Below, in pieces: positions 27,875 to 36,129 of a stretch of DNA of 64,000 bases (position 1 is the first letter of the stretch; each line of letters opens with the position of its first letter). This DNA is from DATDIC01 sp963764525. GTDB taxonomy: Bacteria; Pseudomonadota; Alphaproteobacteria; Acetobacterales; Acetobacteraceae. The notes under the pieces are model-generated. The model was not told the DNA's origin. It was given only the letters and a program-made list of their open reading frames with translations, and ran no database searches. Location: NCBI GenBank assembly GCA_963764525.1, contig CAVXTC010000014.1, positions 48,214 to 112,213 on the forward strand. Reading direction: 5' to 3'. The position numbers and the translations under genes were made by a program.

Positions 27875-28880
27875 TCAAAGGTCGGAGCGGATCTGCCGCC
27901 GTTACGCCGCGAAGCCGGCGCAACGCCGGCGCCGCGGCCATCCGGGTTATCGCAAGCAGCGGGAACAGATAAAGTCGAACCACGTTGGTATAGCTGCGCT
28001 GTTCGTCCGGCGGCAGCCCCAGGCGGAAGTCTCGCGCCCCCGAACGGACGAAAGTGCCGGCCATCTTGTCCCAGCACGACAGCAACAGCCCGAAATTGCG
28101 GTCCCAGTGCTGCCGCTCGACACTGTGATGGATCTGGTGTTGCGCCGGACTCATGAACAAATTCTCCAGCCAGCCATACGACATCGGAATGTGCGAGTGG
28201 CGCAGATGGTAGAACGACAGGAGATTGGCCAGGAAATAAGCGTCCACGCCAACCACGGCATTATCCTGGATCGGCAGATGGAAGATGTAGGACGTTGCAC
28301 CCAGGAAGGCGCCGACGCTCAGGATGATCAGCCCGGCATCGATTATTTCCTGAAACGGGTGGATCCGGCGATTGGAGATCGGGATCAGGAACAGCGTGGA
28401 ATGATGGACCTTGTGCAGTTCCCATAGCGCCGGCAGCTTGTGTTCGGCATAGTGAGCCAGGAAATTCGCCAGGTCGGCGATAACCACGACCGCCAGCAGG
28501 ATCGCACCCCAGAGCCAGAGACTCTCCGGCCGTTGAGCGTGGGCCCCGAAGCTGCGGGTCAGCCCATCATAGGTAAGCTTGGCAAGCACAATATTGCCGA
28601 CGAGTACCGGCGCAACCACCAGCGGATGCACGACATAGCTTGCCACGGTATACCCCAGATCGAGCCGACAGGACCGGTGCCGCAGGATCACTGAAGGGAA
28701 GCAGAACCCGAGGAAGCCCTTCAAGGTCCTGGGGAAGCCATGGTCGGAGCGGATGATGAATGTCAGCGCCGCACCGGTTATTGCCGAGATCCAGGTGGCC
28801 AGCACGATGGCCGTGCTGAACGTCAGCACGTGATCACTGACCTTCTTCAGGAAGTCGGCGTTCAACAGGGTGTGCAGCAC
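27852..28880 (-). CDS. Fatty-acid hydroxylase / sterol-desaturase family membrane protein
   Basis: An integral-membrane di-iron enzyme of about 342 residues. The histidine clusters are FLAHYAEHKLPALWELHKVHHS and AQHQIHHSVERQHWDRNFG, with several membrane helices around them (LWGAILLAVVVIADLANF). Such enzymes hydroxylate or desaturate lipids or sterols; the substrate here is unknown. The GTG at 28880 is chosen because conserved sequence begins soon after; a start further upstream is possible. It lies downstream of the cyclopropane-synthase-like gene on the same strand, suggesting lipid modification, and overlaps argJ tail to tail. Confidence 0.8.
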   Translation of the reverse strand: MLHTLLNADFLKKVSDHVLTFSTAIVLATWISAITGAALTFIIRSDHGFPRTLKGFLGFCFPSVILRHRSCRLDLGYTVASYVVHPLVVAPVLVGNIVLAKLTYDGLTRSFGAHAQRPESLWLWGAILLAVVVIADLANFLAHYAEHKLPALWELHKVHHSTLFLIPISNRRIHPFQEIIDAGLIILSVGAFLGATSYIFHLPIQDNAVVGVDAYFLANLLSFYHLRHSHIPMSYGWLENLFMSPAQHQIHHSVERQHWDRNFGLLLSCWDKMAGTFVRSGARDFRLGLPPDEQRSYTNVVRLYLFPLLAITRMAAAPALRRLRGVTAADPLRPLIRNDTIH

Positions 28881-29068
28881 AGGTCGGATCCGTTCGAACT
28901 CCCCGGCTCCGTAGCACAAAGCCGCGGCCCGGCGAGGCGGGGAAGGATCAATACGTTGCCAGCGCGGCGCACCGGACGCGCAATATTTCGTGTCCGCTCC
29001 CGCGAGCGGGGCAGATGAAGAACGAGGGATGGGAGTGTGCTGTGCAGCAACACCCGACCCACCCGGCG

Positions 29069-30412
29069 TCATGCACGCGAAGCTGGTGCCCGCGAGGGTG
29101 GGTAGCGGGCATCCACGGGCAGTTCCGGTTCTGTGAGCGAGCCCGTGGATTCCCGCCGTTGCGCATATGACGACCGGGCGCTCAGTCCGGCAGCCGCGCT
29201 GTCGCCGCCCAGCATGAAGTCGCGCACGATCGGCACCGCGTCGTTCCTGGTGCTGAGCAGAAGCTGGAAAACCATGTTCGACCCGTTCAGGAACCCGATC
29301 TCCACCGCCGCCAGGTAGTATTCCCACATGCGGCAGAACCGCTCGTCCGCCAGCGCCGCGGCCTGTGCACGATTGGCGGCGAACCGCGCGCGCCAATGCC
29401 GCAACGTGTGGTAGTAGTGCAGCCGCAGCACCTCCATGTCGGCGACCCACAATGCGGTGCGCTCGGTCGCGGCGAACACCTCCGACAATGACGGCACGTA
29501 GGCGCCCGGAAAGATGTATTTGCGGATGAAAGGCCCGGTGGTCCCGGGCGGCAGCATGCGCCCGATGCAATGGACGAAGGCGTAGCCATCGTCGGTCAGC
29601 AAATCGCGGATCTTGCCGAAATACGCATCGAAATGGCCGATGCCGACATGTTCCATCATGCCCACCGAGACCACCCGATCGAAGTGTCCGGTCAGCGTCC
29701 GGTAGTCCATCTCGCGAAACTCGACCAGCTCGCCCACACCGGCCGCCTGCGCGCGCTCCCGCGCCACGCGGATCTGCTCGGGCGAGACGTTGATCGCCAC
29801 CACGCGGGCACCGGTCGTGGCGGCGATATGGATCGCGAAAGACCCCCATCCGGAACCGATCTCGGCCACCGTCATCCCCGGAGACAGACGCAGTTTCGCC
29901 GTCGCCCGGCGCAGCTTGCGTTCCTGCGCCTGTTCCAGCGTGTCGTGCTCGGGGTCTTCAAAAAAGGCGCACGAGTAGTTCAGGCCGTCATCCAGAAACA
30001 GCCGATAGATCTCGGTAGAGATGTCGTAATGGTGCCGCGCGTTCGCCGCCGCCTTGCCGACCGCATTCGCCTGGTGCCAGCGGCGCACGCCGCGCCAGAC
30101 CTGCCGCAGCACCCGTTGGGACGCCGATCCGGCAAGGCCGCCGCGGTTCAGCGAAAACAGGTACATGAAATCGCCGATCTCCGAGCCATCCTCGAAGGTC
30201 AGCGTCCCGTTCATGTAGGCTTCACCGGCGTGGTACTCCGGATTGAGGGCGAGACGGGTGTACAAGGCCGGGTCTTGCAGCCGCACGGTCACGCTGGGGC
30301 CCGGGCGCTTGGCACCGAACACGCGCACGCTGCCGTCCGCGGCGATCAGGCGAAGGGTGCCGTTGCGGATGAATTTTGTCAGCAGGTTGGAAAGCAGCCG
30401 CATCCGCATCAT
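29069..30412 (-). CDS. Cyclopropane-fatty-acyl-phospholipid synthase family methyltransferase
   Basis: A SAM-dependent methyltransferase of 447 residues acting on unsaturated acyl chains. The N-terminal lipid-binding part is followed by RHHYDISTEIYRLFLDDGLN, YSCAFF, the SAM motif VAEIGSGWGSFAIHIAATTG, GARVVAINVSPEQ and VSVGMMEHVGIGHFDAYF, the last being the Cfa signature. FIRKYIFPGAYVPSLSEVF and LRHWRARFAANRAQ complete the family pattern. The last 35 residues are Pro/Arg/Ser-rich and not conserved. It may make cyclopropane or methyl-branched lipids; the hydroxylase downstream fits such a pathway. Confidence 0.88.
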   Translation of the reverse strand: MMRMRLLSNLLTKFIRNGTLRLIAADGSVRVFGAKRPGPSVTVRLQDPALYTRLALNPEYHAGEAYMNGTLTFEDGSEIGDFMYLFSLNRGGLAGSASQRVLRQVWRGVRRWHQANAVGKAAANARHHYDISTEIYRLFLDDGLNYSCAFFEDPEHDTLEQAQERKLRRATAKLRLSPGMTVAEIGSGWGSFAIHIAATTGARVVAINVSPEQIRVARERAQAAGVGELVEFREMDYRTLTGHFDRVVSVGMMEHVGIGHFDAYFGKIRDLLTDDGYAFVHCIGRMLPPGTTGPFIRKYIFPGAYVPSLSEVFAATERTALWVADMEVLRLHYYHTLRHWRARFAANRAQAAALADERFCRMWEYYLAAVEIGFLNGSNMVFQLLLSTRNDAVPIVRDFMLGGDSAAAGLSARSSYAQRRESTGSLTEPELPVDARYPPSRAPASRA

Positions 30413-30689
30413 CTCCTGTCTGGCCGGCGACGATCCGGCTGCTTGTGTTGTACCGGCGAGCTTGACGAGCCCCTCCCTCTGCCTCCTCCCACAGGGGGAG
30501 GGGAAACCGGATGGGCGATCAAGCCGGCTGGTCCCATTGGCTCGATTGCCAATGCCGGGGATCGCCGAGGATCCTTCGGCTCAGCGCCGACGGGCCGCGG
30601 CAGTGGCGAGCAGACCGCAAGCCCTTATTCGGTAAAGCGCGGCATATCGGGAACCGCTTTTCAGACCATGACCTGCGATCGAACCGGCG

Positions 30690-32096
30690 TTACTGGACCG
30701 GGCTGATCTCCAACGGCACCCAACGCAGACCGCTGTGTCCCTGTACCAGGACCAGGACATGGTGGCGCTTTTCCCCGCGCACATCATCCAGTTGCTGATG
30801 CAGGTCGGCTTGCGTGCTGACCGGCGTCTGCTGGACACGCAGGATCACGTCGCCGGACCCGAGTCCATCCTCCGCGGCGACGCTGCCCGGTGCGGTGCCG
30901 GTCACCACGACGCCGGTCTGCGCTTCGGCCAGCTTGTATTTGGTGCGCGTCTGATCGGTAATCGGCGCAACCTGCAAGCCGAGGTCGGGCGCTGCCGGCT
31001 GCGCCGTCGCCGCCGGCTTGTCGGGCTTGGTGTCGGCGGCTTTCACCTCCTGCGGCCATTCGGCGATGGTGACCGGGACCGTCTGCTCCTTGCCGTCACG
31101 CCAGACCACCAGCGGTTCGCTCTCGCCTGCCTGGCTCATGGCGATCATGCGGGCGAGCGCCCTGGCGTCCTTCGGTGCCTGCCGGCCCAATCGCAGGATC
31201 ACGTCGCCGACCTGCAGCTTGGCGCCGGCGGCCGGTCCGCCATTCTCCACCCCGACAATGATCGCGCCGAATGCGCCGTGCAGGCCCAGCGCATCGGCGA
31301 TGTTCGGAGTGACGTCCTGCATCCGCACGCCGAGCCAGCCGCGGTGCACCCGCCCGAAGCGGCGCAACTGGTCCACCACGTACTGCACGTCGTTGCCGGG
31401 AATTGCGAACCCGACGCCGATCGAACCGCTGGTTTCGGTCGGCGAATACAGCGACGTGTTGACGCCGATCACATCGCCCCTCATGTTGAACAGCGGACCG
31501 CCGGAATTGCCGTGATTGATCGCCGCATCGGTCTGGATGTAGTCGTCGAACGGCGAGGTCATGATGTCGCGGTTGGTGGCGCTGACGATCCCGGCGCTGA
31601 CGGATTCGCCGATGCCGAGCGGGTTGCCCACCGCCAGCACCTGATCGCCGATGCGCACGCTGTCGCTGTTGCCCCAGGTGATCTTCGGCAGCAGCTTGTT
31701 CGGTGAAACCTCAAGCAGCGCGATATCGATGCTGCCGCCGGTGCCGAGCACCTTGGCCGCCAGCGCGGTGCCGTCCCGCAGCGTAACAGTGATATCCAGC
31801 GCGCCGTCGACCACATGCCGGTTGGTCACGATCAGGCCGGAGGGGTCGATGATGAAGCCGGAGCCGGCCAGTTCGACCACATGCGGCTGGGGATCGGCGG
31901 AAGGTCCAGGCGGGTCCTTGACCATCTTGTGCATCGTGATGTTCACCACCGTCGGCAGCATCCGGGCGATCCGGTGGGTGCGGCCGAACGGCAGCAGGTC
32001 GCGCAGTTCTTCCGCCCGGCCTGCCGGCGGCAGCATCGCGAATGCTGCGGCCAAGCCGGCGGCGATCAGCAGGGCACCGAAGCGCGGGTGACGCAT
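30690..32096 (-). CDS. Do-type (DegP/HtrA) periplasmic serine protease
   Basis: A trypsin-like protease with two PDZ domains, 468 residues, involved in envelope protein quality control. The signal peptide is RFGALLIAAGLAAAFAMLPPAGRA. The catalytic triad is His in LIVTNRHVVDGA, Asp in GGSIDIALLEV and Ser in AAINHGNSGGPLFN. PDZ1 begins RGWLGVRMQDVTPNIADALG and PDZ2 near TGVVVTGTAPGSVAAEDGLG. A Pro/Ala/Lys-rich linker (KPDKPAATAQPAAPD) joins the PDZ domains. The ATG at 32096 starts the leader; a longer frame from 32204 lacks one. It is divergent from the cNMP-binding protein gene. Confidence 0.9.
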   Translation of the reverse strand: MRHPRFGALLIAAGLAAAFAMLPPAGRAEELRDLLPFGRTHRIARMLPTVVNITMHKMVKDPPGPSADPQPHVVELAGSGFIIDPSGLIVTNRHVVDGALDITVTLRDGTALAAKVLGTGGSIDIALLEVSPNKLLPKITWGNSDSVRIGDQVLAVGNPLGIGESVSAGIVSATNRDIMTSPFDDYIQTDAAINHGNSGGPLFNMRGDVIGVNTSLYSPTETSGSIGVGFAIPGNDVQYVVDQLRRFGRVHRGWLGVRMQDVTPNIADALGLHGAFGAIIVGVENGGPAAGAKLQVGDVILRLGRQAPKDARALARMIAMSQAGESEPLVVWRDGKEQTVPVTIAEWPQEVKAADTKPDKPAATAQPAAPDLGLQVAPITDQTRTKYKLAEAQTGVVVTGTAPGSVAAEDGLGSGDVILRVQQTPVSTQADLHQQLDDVRGEKRHHVLVLVQGHSGLRWVPLEISPVQ

Positions 32097-32257
32097 GGAC
32101 GTGCTATCCCTGGGTTCGGCCGCGACGGGGCGCAATGGCGCATGTCCCCCGAGGCGGTGAATTGATTGCAGTCGCATCATAAGCCGTCGATCATCGGGAT
32201 GCAAACAATGCGGCGCCGGTCTTCACGGTCGCATGGGTCGGCGCAAGGGAGCCGCGG

Positions 32258-33025
32258 ATGTACTGGGATTTGATCTATCACCATTTGACCGCGTGGTCCT
32301 GGCGGCAGGTGCCCGGGTATCTCGGGGCGCTGTTCGTCATCGCCTCGTTCGTGGTGCGGACCATGATCCCGCTGCGCGCGCTGAGCGCGGCCAGCAATTT
32401 GTGTTTCATTGCGTACGCGTTGTACGACGCCGAGTATCCGATGCTGTTCCTGCACGCGACGCTGCTGCCGCTGAACCTGCTGCGGATGGTGCAGATGATG
32501 AAACTGGTTCGCCGGGTGCGCAGCGCGGCGCGGGGCAACCAGACGATGGACTGGCTGAAGCCGTACATGACGCACCGGCGCTGCCGCAGCGGCGAGGTTC
32601 TGTTCCACAAAGGCGATGTCGCCGACGCCATGTACTACATCGTCTCCGGGCGCTTCCGCCTGCCGGAGATCGGCATTTTCCGGGTCGCCGGCGAGTTCGT
32701 CGGCGAGCTTGGTCTGCTCGCCCCGGAGGGCCAGCGCACGCAGTCGCTGGAATGCGTCGAGCACGGCGAGGTGCTGGCCATCCGCTACGACCAGGTGCGC
32801 GAACTGTTCTTTCAGAACCCTGATTTCGGCTTCTACTTCATGCAACTCGCTGCCGGGCGGTTGTTTCACGCGGTGGAACTGATGGAACAGCAACTGGCTG
32901 AACGGTCCGCCAGCAGACCGCAGGCGGAGGGGCCATCGCCGCAGGCGGAGGGGCCATCGCGCAGGCGGGAGGCGTGCCGGTGGGATAAACAGACAATGGC
33001 AGGTTTTTTAGCGGAATACGCCTAA
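32258..33025 (+). CDS. Membrane-anchored cyclic-nucleotide-binding-like protein
   Basis: A 255-residue protein with three N-terminal helices (VPGYLGALFVIASFVVRTMI, LSAASNLCFIAYALYDAEYP, FLHATLLPLNLLRMVQMMKL) followed by a Crp/cNMP-type beta-roll (SGEVLFHKGDVADAMYYIVS, GEFVGELGLLAPEGQRTQSL). The FxGELGLLAPxxxRxxS phosphate-binding cassette is largely kept, and no HTH domain follows. This is the Popeye-like order of membrane helices then cNMP domain. The C-terminal tail holds a tandem repeat. A possible ligand-gated sensor; function unknown. RBS before the ATG is weak (GGGAGCC). Confidence 0.75.
   Translation: MYWDLIYHHLTAWSWRQVPGYLGALFVIASFVVRTMIPLRALSAASNLCFIAYALYDAEYPMLFLHATLLPLNLLRMVQMMKLVRRVRSAARGNQTMDWLKPYMTHRRCRSGEVLFHKGDVADAMYYIVSGRFRLPEIGIFRVAGEFVGELGLLAPEGQRTQSLECVEHGEVLAIRYDQVRELFFQNPDFGFYFMQLAAGRLFHAVELMEQQLAERSASRPQAEGPSPQAEGPSRRREACRWDKQTMAGFLAEYA
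32918..32969 (+). repeat. 21-bp tandem repeat inside the cNMP-protein tail
   Basis: Two exact copies of a 21-bp unit (32918-32938 and 32939-32959, beginning CCGCAGGCGGAGGGGCCATC) and a partial third copy. In frame the unit adds seven residues (PQAEGPS) each time. A length-variable tail by slippage is plausible, since 21 is a multiple of three. Confidence 0.85.
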
Positions 33026-33117
33026 TTTGCATGAATCTCGTTGTTTGAGAGGGTCGGGGCGGGTAAGTGTTGCCCAGGCGGCTCGATCCGGGCGCCGGCA
33101 GGCTCAGGAGAACAGTC

Positions 33118-33813
33118 ATGCGCCTTTTGACCATCGCCGCGGTGGCAGCGCTGGGTGCGGCCGGGCTCGCGGCACCGGCGTCCGCCACGCAAGTCTATGT
33201 TTCGAACATGGGCCTCAACGACGGCTACGACATGGTGTCGTTCCAGCAGGACCCAGCCAAGCCGGCCGGGCCGTGGGGTGGCGGCACCGAATACACGGGA
33301 CGGCAGACTTTGACCGCGAATTATGGCAATACCGATGATCCGGCGCAGCAATTCAGCATTTTTGCGTGGTGCATCGACGTGTTCCACGACATCAACATCG
33401 GCGCCAACAGCATCGTCTATACGCTCGGTCCGGCGATCGCCCCGGAGGCGACAAATATCCGCAAGCTGGCGGCCTGGGGCGACCAGCAGCTCGGCATTTC
33501 CACCCCGAACGCGCTCATTTCGGCAGCCGTGCAGGCGGAGATCTGGGACCTCGAATACAACGTGGAGATCGTTCCTGGCTCCAACCCGACGCTGGAAGCC
33601 GAAGTGGATTACCTGGGGACGCTGCTGCCGGAGCTGCTGTCGGCGACCGGCGCGGCGTTGTCGGGCTTCAACTCGCAGGGCGGGATCGCGCAGACGCTCT
33701 ACAACGGGAACGTGCCGGAGCCGGGCACCCTGGCTTTGCTGGTCGCCGGTCTGGTGGCGGCCGGGCTGGTCCGCGGCACGCGCCGGCGGCCCAACGCGAA
33801 GGCCACCTGGTAA
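33118..33813 (+). CDS. Exported PEP-CTERM sorting-domain protein
   Basis: A 231-residue secreted protein with a signal peptide (LTIAAVAALGAAGLAAPASA). The C-terminal sorting signal VPEPGTLALLVAGLVAAGLV is followed by the basic stop RGTRRR: the VPEP motif, a membrane helix and Arg cluster recognised by exosortase. The middle is a soluble domain with CIDVFHDINIGANSIVYTLG and AAVQAEIWDLEYN, a pattern common in PEP-CTERM proteins of unknown function. An AGGAG about 8 bases upstream decides the ATG. No exosortase gene is in the window, so the sorting machinery must be elsewhere. Confidence 0.85.
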   Translation: MRLLTIAAVAALGAAGLAAPASATQVYVSNMGLNDGYDMVSFQQDPAKPAGPWGGGTEYTGRQTLTANYGNTDDPAQQFSIFAWCIDVFHDINIGANSIVYTLGPAIAPEATNIRKLAAWGDQQLGISTPNALISAAVQAEIWDLEYNVEIVPGSNPTLEAEVDYLGTLLPELLSATGAALSGFNSQGGIAQTLYNGNVPEPGTLALLVAGLVAAGLVRGTRRRPNAKATW

Positions 33814-33845
33814 CACGCGACCTGCCGACGCCCCTGATTGCTCGC

Positions 33846-33905
33846 TCTCCCCCGTAGGGGAGAAGGTATTGTTCCGCATGTCCGTCCTCCCCCACGGGGG
33901 AGAGC
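33846..33905. repeat. Two CCCCCGT/GGGG-type hairpins
   Basis: Two palindromes in the PEP-CTERM/ogt gap: TCTCCCC-CGTA-GGGGAGA at 33846-33863 and CTCCCCC-AC-GGGGGAG at 33887-33902, the latter flanked by TCCG/CGGA. They are the same family as the element at 10601 and may end the PEP-CTERM transcript or be a dispersed palindromic repeat. Confidence 0.6.
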
Positions 33906-34006
33906 GGACGGTTTCGCACCCCCAATCCAAAATAATCCCGCCGCAGCCGCCCTTGACAGGCGGATGCGGCGGGTCTGCGATCCGCGCCCCGAAAACGGAG
34001 GCAGAG

Positions 34007-34462
34007 GTGCCACAGCTTTCGCTGCACAGCCCGCTCGGCGACATCACCGTCTCCGAGGAGGACGGCGCCATCGTTGCACTCGACTGGGGCTGGGGCCGCG
34101 ACCAGCAGGAAACCACGTTGCTGCAAGCCGCCCGAGAACAGTTGTTCGCCTATTTCGACAATGAGCTGACTGAATTCGACCTGCCGCTGGCGGCCGCGGG
34201 CACCGCGTTCCAGTGCCGCGTCTGGGATGCGCTGTGCCGCATCCCGTATGGCGAGACCCGCAGCTACGGCGCACTGGCAGTCAGGCTCGGCAGCGCGGCC
34301 CGTGCGGTCGGTCAGGCCAATGCCGCCAACCCCATTCCGATCGTGATCCCCTGCCATCGCGTGGTGGCGAGCGACGGCATCGGCGGCTACTCGGGCGGCG
34401 ATGGGCTGGTCACCAAGCGCGCGCTGCTGGCGCTGGAAAGCCGCGTGCCGGCACTGCTGTAA
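34007..34462 (+). CDS. ogt: Methylated-DNA-protein-cysteine methyltransferase
   Basis: A suicide repair enzyme that removes O6-alkyl groups from guanine. The 151-residue product has the DNA-binding FQCRVWDALCRIPYGETRSY, then RAVGQANAANPIPIVIPCHR with the acceptor Cys in PCHRV, and GGYSGGDGLVTKRALLALE. The GTG at 34007 is preferred because a GGAGG lies 6-10 bases upstream and the product then has the usual compact Ogt length. A quinone reductase follows 33 bp later on the same strand. Confidence 0.93.
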   Translation: MPQLSLHSPLGDITVSEEDGAIVALDWGWGRDQQETTLLQAAREQLFAYFDNELTEFDLPLAAAGTAFQCRVWDALCRIPYGETRSYGALAVRLGSAARAVGQANAANPIPIVIPCHRVVASDGIGGYSGGDGLVTKRALLALESRVPALL

Positions 34463-34495
34463 GACGCCAACCACGTCCATCCCACGGAGACCCGA

Positions 34496-35467
34496 ATGAC
34501 CAAGGCCATCCGCATTCACGCCTATGGCGGCCCCGAGGTGCTGAAATGGGAGGACGTTCCGACCCCCGAACCCGGCCCGAATGAGGCGCTGGTGAAGCAG
34601 GAGGCGGTCGGCCTGAACTATATCGACGTCTATTTCCGCACCGGTCTCTACAAGGCACCCTCCATGCCGATCACCATCGGCATGGAGGGCGCCGGCACGA
34701 TTGCCGCGGTGGGCCCGGGCGTGACAGATGTGGCGGTCGGCGACCGCGTTGCCTACGCCGGCGCGATCGGTGCCTATGCCACCGCGCGGGTGATCGCGGC
34801 GGACCGGCTGGTGAAGCTGCCGTCCGGCATCGACGCCAAGACCGGCGCCGCGATGATGCTGCAGGGCATGACGGCGCAATACCTGGTCCGGCGCACCTAC
34901 AATGTGAAGGCCGGCGACACCATCGTGGTCCACGCCGCGGCCGGTGGTGTGGGACTTATCCTGTGTCAGTGGGCCAAACATCTCGGCGCCACAGTGATCG
35001 GCGTGGTTTCGACCGAGGAAAAGGCTGAACTGGCGCGGGCGCACGGCGTCGCCCATGCGGTGATCGGCCACGCCAATCTGGCCGCCGAGGTCAAGCGCAT
35101 CACCCGCGGGGCGATGGTGCCGGTGGTGTACGATAGCGTCGGCAAGGACACGTTCACCGCCAGCCTCGACTGCCTCGCCCCGCTTGGTCTGATGGCGAGT
35201 TACGGGAGCGCGTCGGGGCCGGTTCCGCCGGTTGAGATCAGCATCCTGGGCGCCAAGGGCAGCCTGTATCTGACACGGCCGACGCTGGTGACCTACACGG
35301 CCAAACGCGCGGACCTGCTAGCGACCGCGAACGAGTTGTTCGATGTGGTGCAGAAGGGCGCGGTGAAGATCGCGGTGAACCAGACGTACCCGCTGAAGGA
35401 CGCAGCCGAAGCGCACGCGGCGCTGGAGGCGCGCCAGACCACCGGCAGCACGGTACTGCTGCCCTGA
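34496..35467 (+). CDS. NADPH:quinone oxidoreductase (zeta-crystallin type)
   Basis: A 323-residue zinc-free MDR-family reductase. It starts MTKAIRIHAYGGPEVLKWED, and has GLNYIDVYFRTGLYKAPSMP, IGMEGAGTIAAVGPGVTDVA and the NADPH-binding VVHAAAGGVGLILCQWAKHL. The catalytic-zinc ligands of alcohol dehydrogenases are absent, as expected for Qor. The end (DAAEAHAALEARQTTGSTVL) is the family's signature. Reduces quinones with NADPH. ogt lies directly upstream. Confidence 0.9.
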   Translation: MTKAIRIHAYGGPEVLKWEDVPTPEPGPNEALVKQEAVGLNYIDVYFRTGLYKAPSMPITIGMEGAGTIAAVGPGVTDVAVGDRVAYAGAIGAYATARVIAADRLVKLPSGIDAKTGAAMMLQGMTAQYLVRRTYNVKAGDTIVVHAAAGGVGLILCQWAKHLGATVIGVVSTEEKAELARAHGVAHAVIGHANLAAEVKRITRGAMVPVVYDSVGKDTFTASLDCLAPLGLMASYGSASGPVPPVEISILGAKGSLYLTRPTLVTYTAKRADLLATANELFDVVQKGAVKIAVNQTYPLKDAAEAHAALEARQTTGSTVLLP

Positions 35468-35476
35468 CGCGGCGGC

Positions 35477-36046
35477 TCAGCCGTGCGGCCGAAAATCGTT
35501 GTTGACCCGGTGGTCGCCGGCGAGCCAGCGCGCCAATTCGGCATGTGCATCGGCGCGCCGGGTGGTCTCGATTTCACCGGCGTCCGGCGGATCCACCGTG
35601 AATTCGACGATCAGTCCGTCGGGTGAGGTTGCATAGGCAGATTTGCAGTAGCCGTGATCGGTTTCGCGGAACGCTTCGCCGGCCCGTTGCAGGCGAGTGA
35701 TGATTTCGTCGTAGGTCTCCGGTTCGACCTTGAAGGCGATGTGGTCGAAATTGGGGATCGCCGGCGGATGCTCGGCGATGCAGAGCTTGTGAATTTCGGG
35801 GTCGGCGAACTGGAAGAACGCCAGGGCTCCGCCGTCCGCCATTGCAAAGAAGGTGTGGCACATCGCGACCGGACGGCCGAATTGCGGGTGATGGGTCATC
35901 TCGCACCAGGTCGCGACCAGGGGAATGCCCAGCGTATCTTCAAAGAAACGGCGGTTGGCTTCGTGGTCCTTCACCACATAGGCGTGGTGGTGAAGCCTTT
36001 CGGGCAGACGGGACAGCGGCCGGGCGGTGGTTTCTGTTGCAGTCAT
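35477..36046 (-). CDS. VOC-superfamily (glyoxalase/dioxygenase) protein
   Basis: A 189-residue vicinal-oxygen-chelate protein. The first betaalphabetabetabeta module starts RLHHHAYVVKDHEANRRFFE with a metal-ligand His, and the second has IPNFDHIAFKVEPETYDEII (His) and SPDGLIVEFTVDPPD (Glu), the usual metal ligands. It may be a dioxygenase or lyase; substrate unknown. The ATG at 36046 follows AGAGAGGTTCC. It ends 10 bp from the convergent quinone reductase. Confidence 0.75.
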   Translation of the reverse strand: MTATETTARPLSRLPERLHHHAYVVKDHEANRRFFEDTLGIPLVATWCEMTHHPQFGRPVAMCHTFFAMADGGALAFFQFADPEIHKLCIAEHPPAIPNFDHIAFKVEPETYDEIITRLQRAGEAFRETDHGYCKSAYATSPDGLIVEFTVDPPDAGEIETTRRADAHAELARWLAGDHRVNNDFRPHG

Positions 36047-36129
36047 CTTGGAACCTCTCTCGAGAGACAGGAATTGCAAGTTCGATGGACCGGCACGGCG
36101 GTGCCCTCAGCGCGCGGCCAGATGCACGG

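Noticed and set aside
27852..29849. A single 665-codon frame spanning the hydroxylase and part of the cyclopropane-synthase-like gene
   Set aside because: Its first half is an out-of-frame reading of the neighbouring gene; only the C-terminal part is a real hydroxylase.
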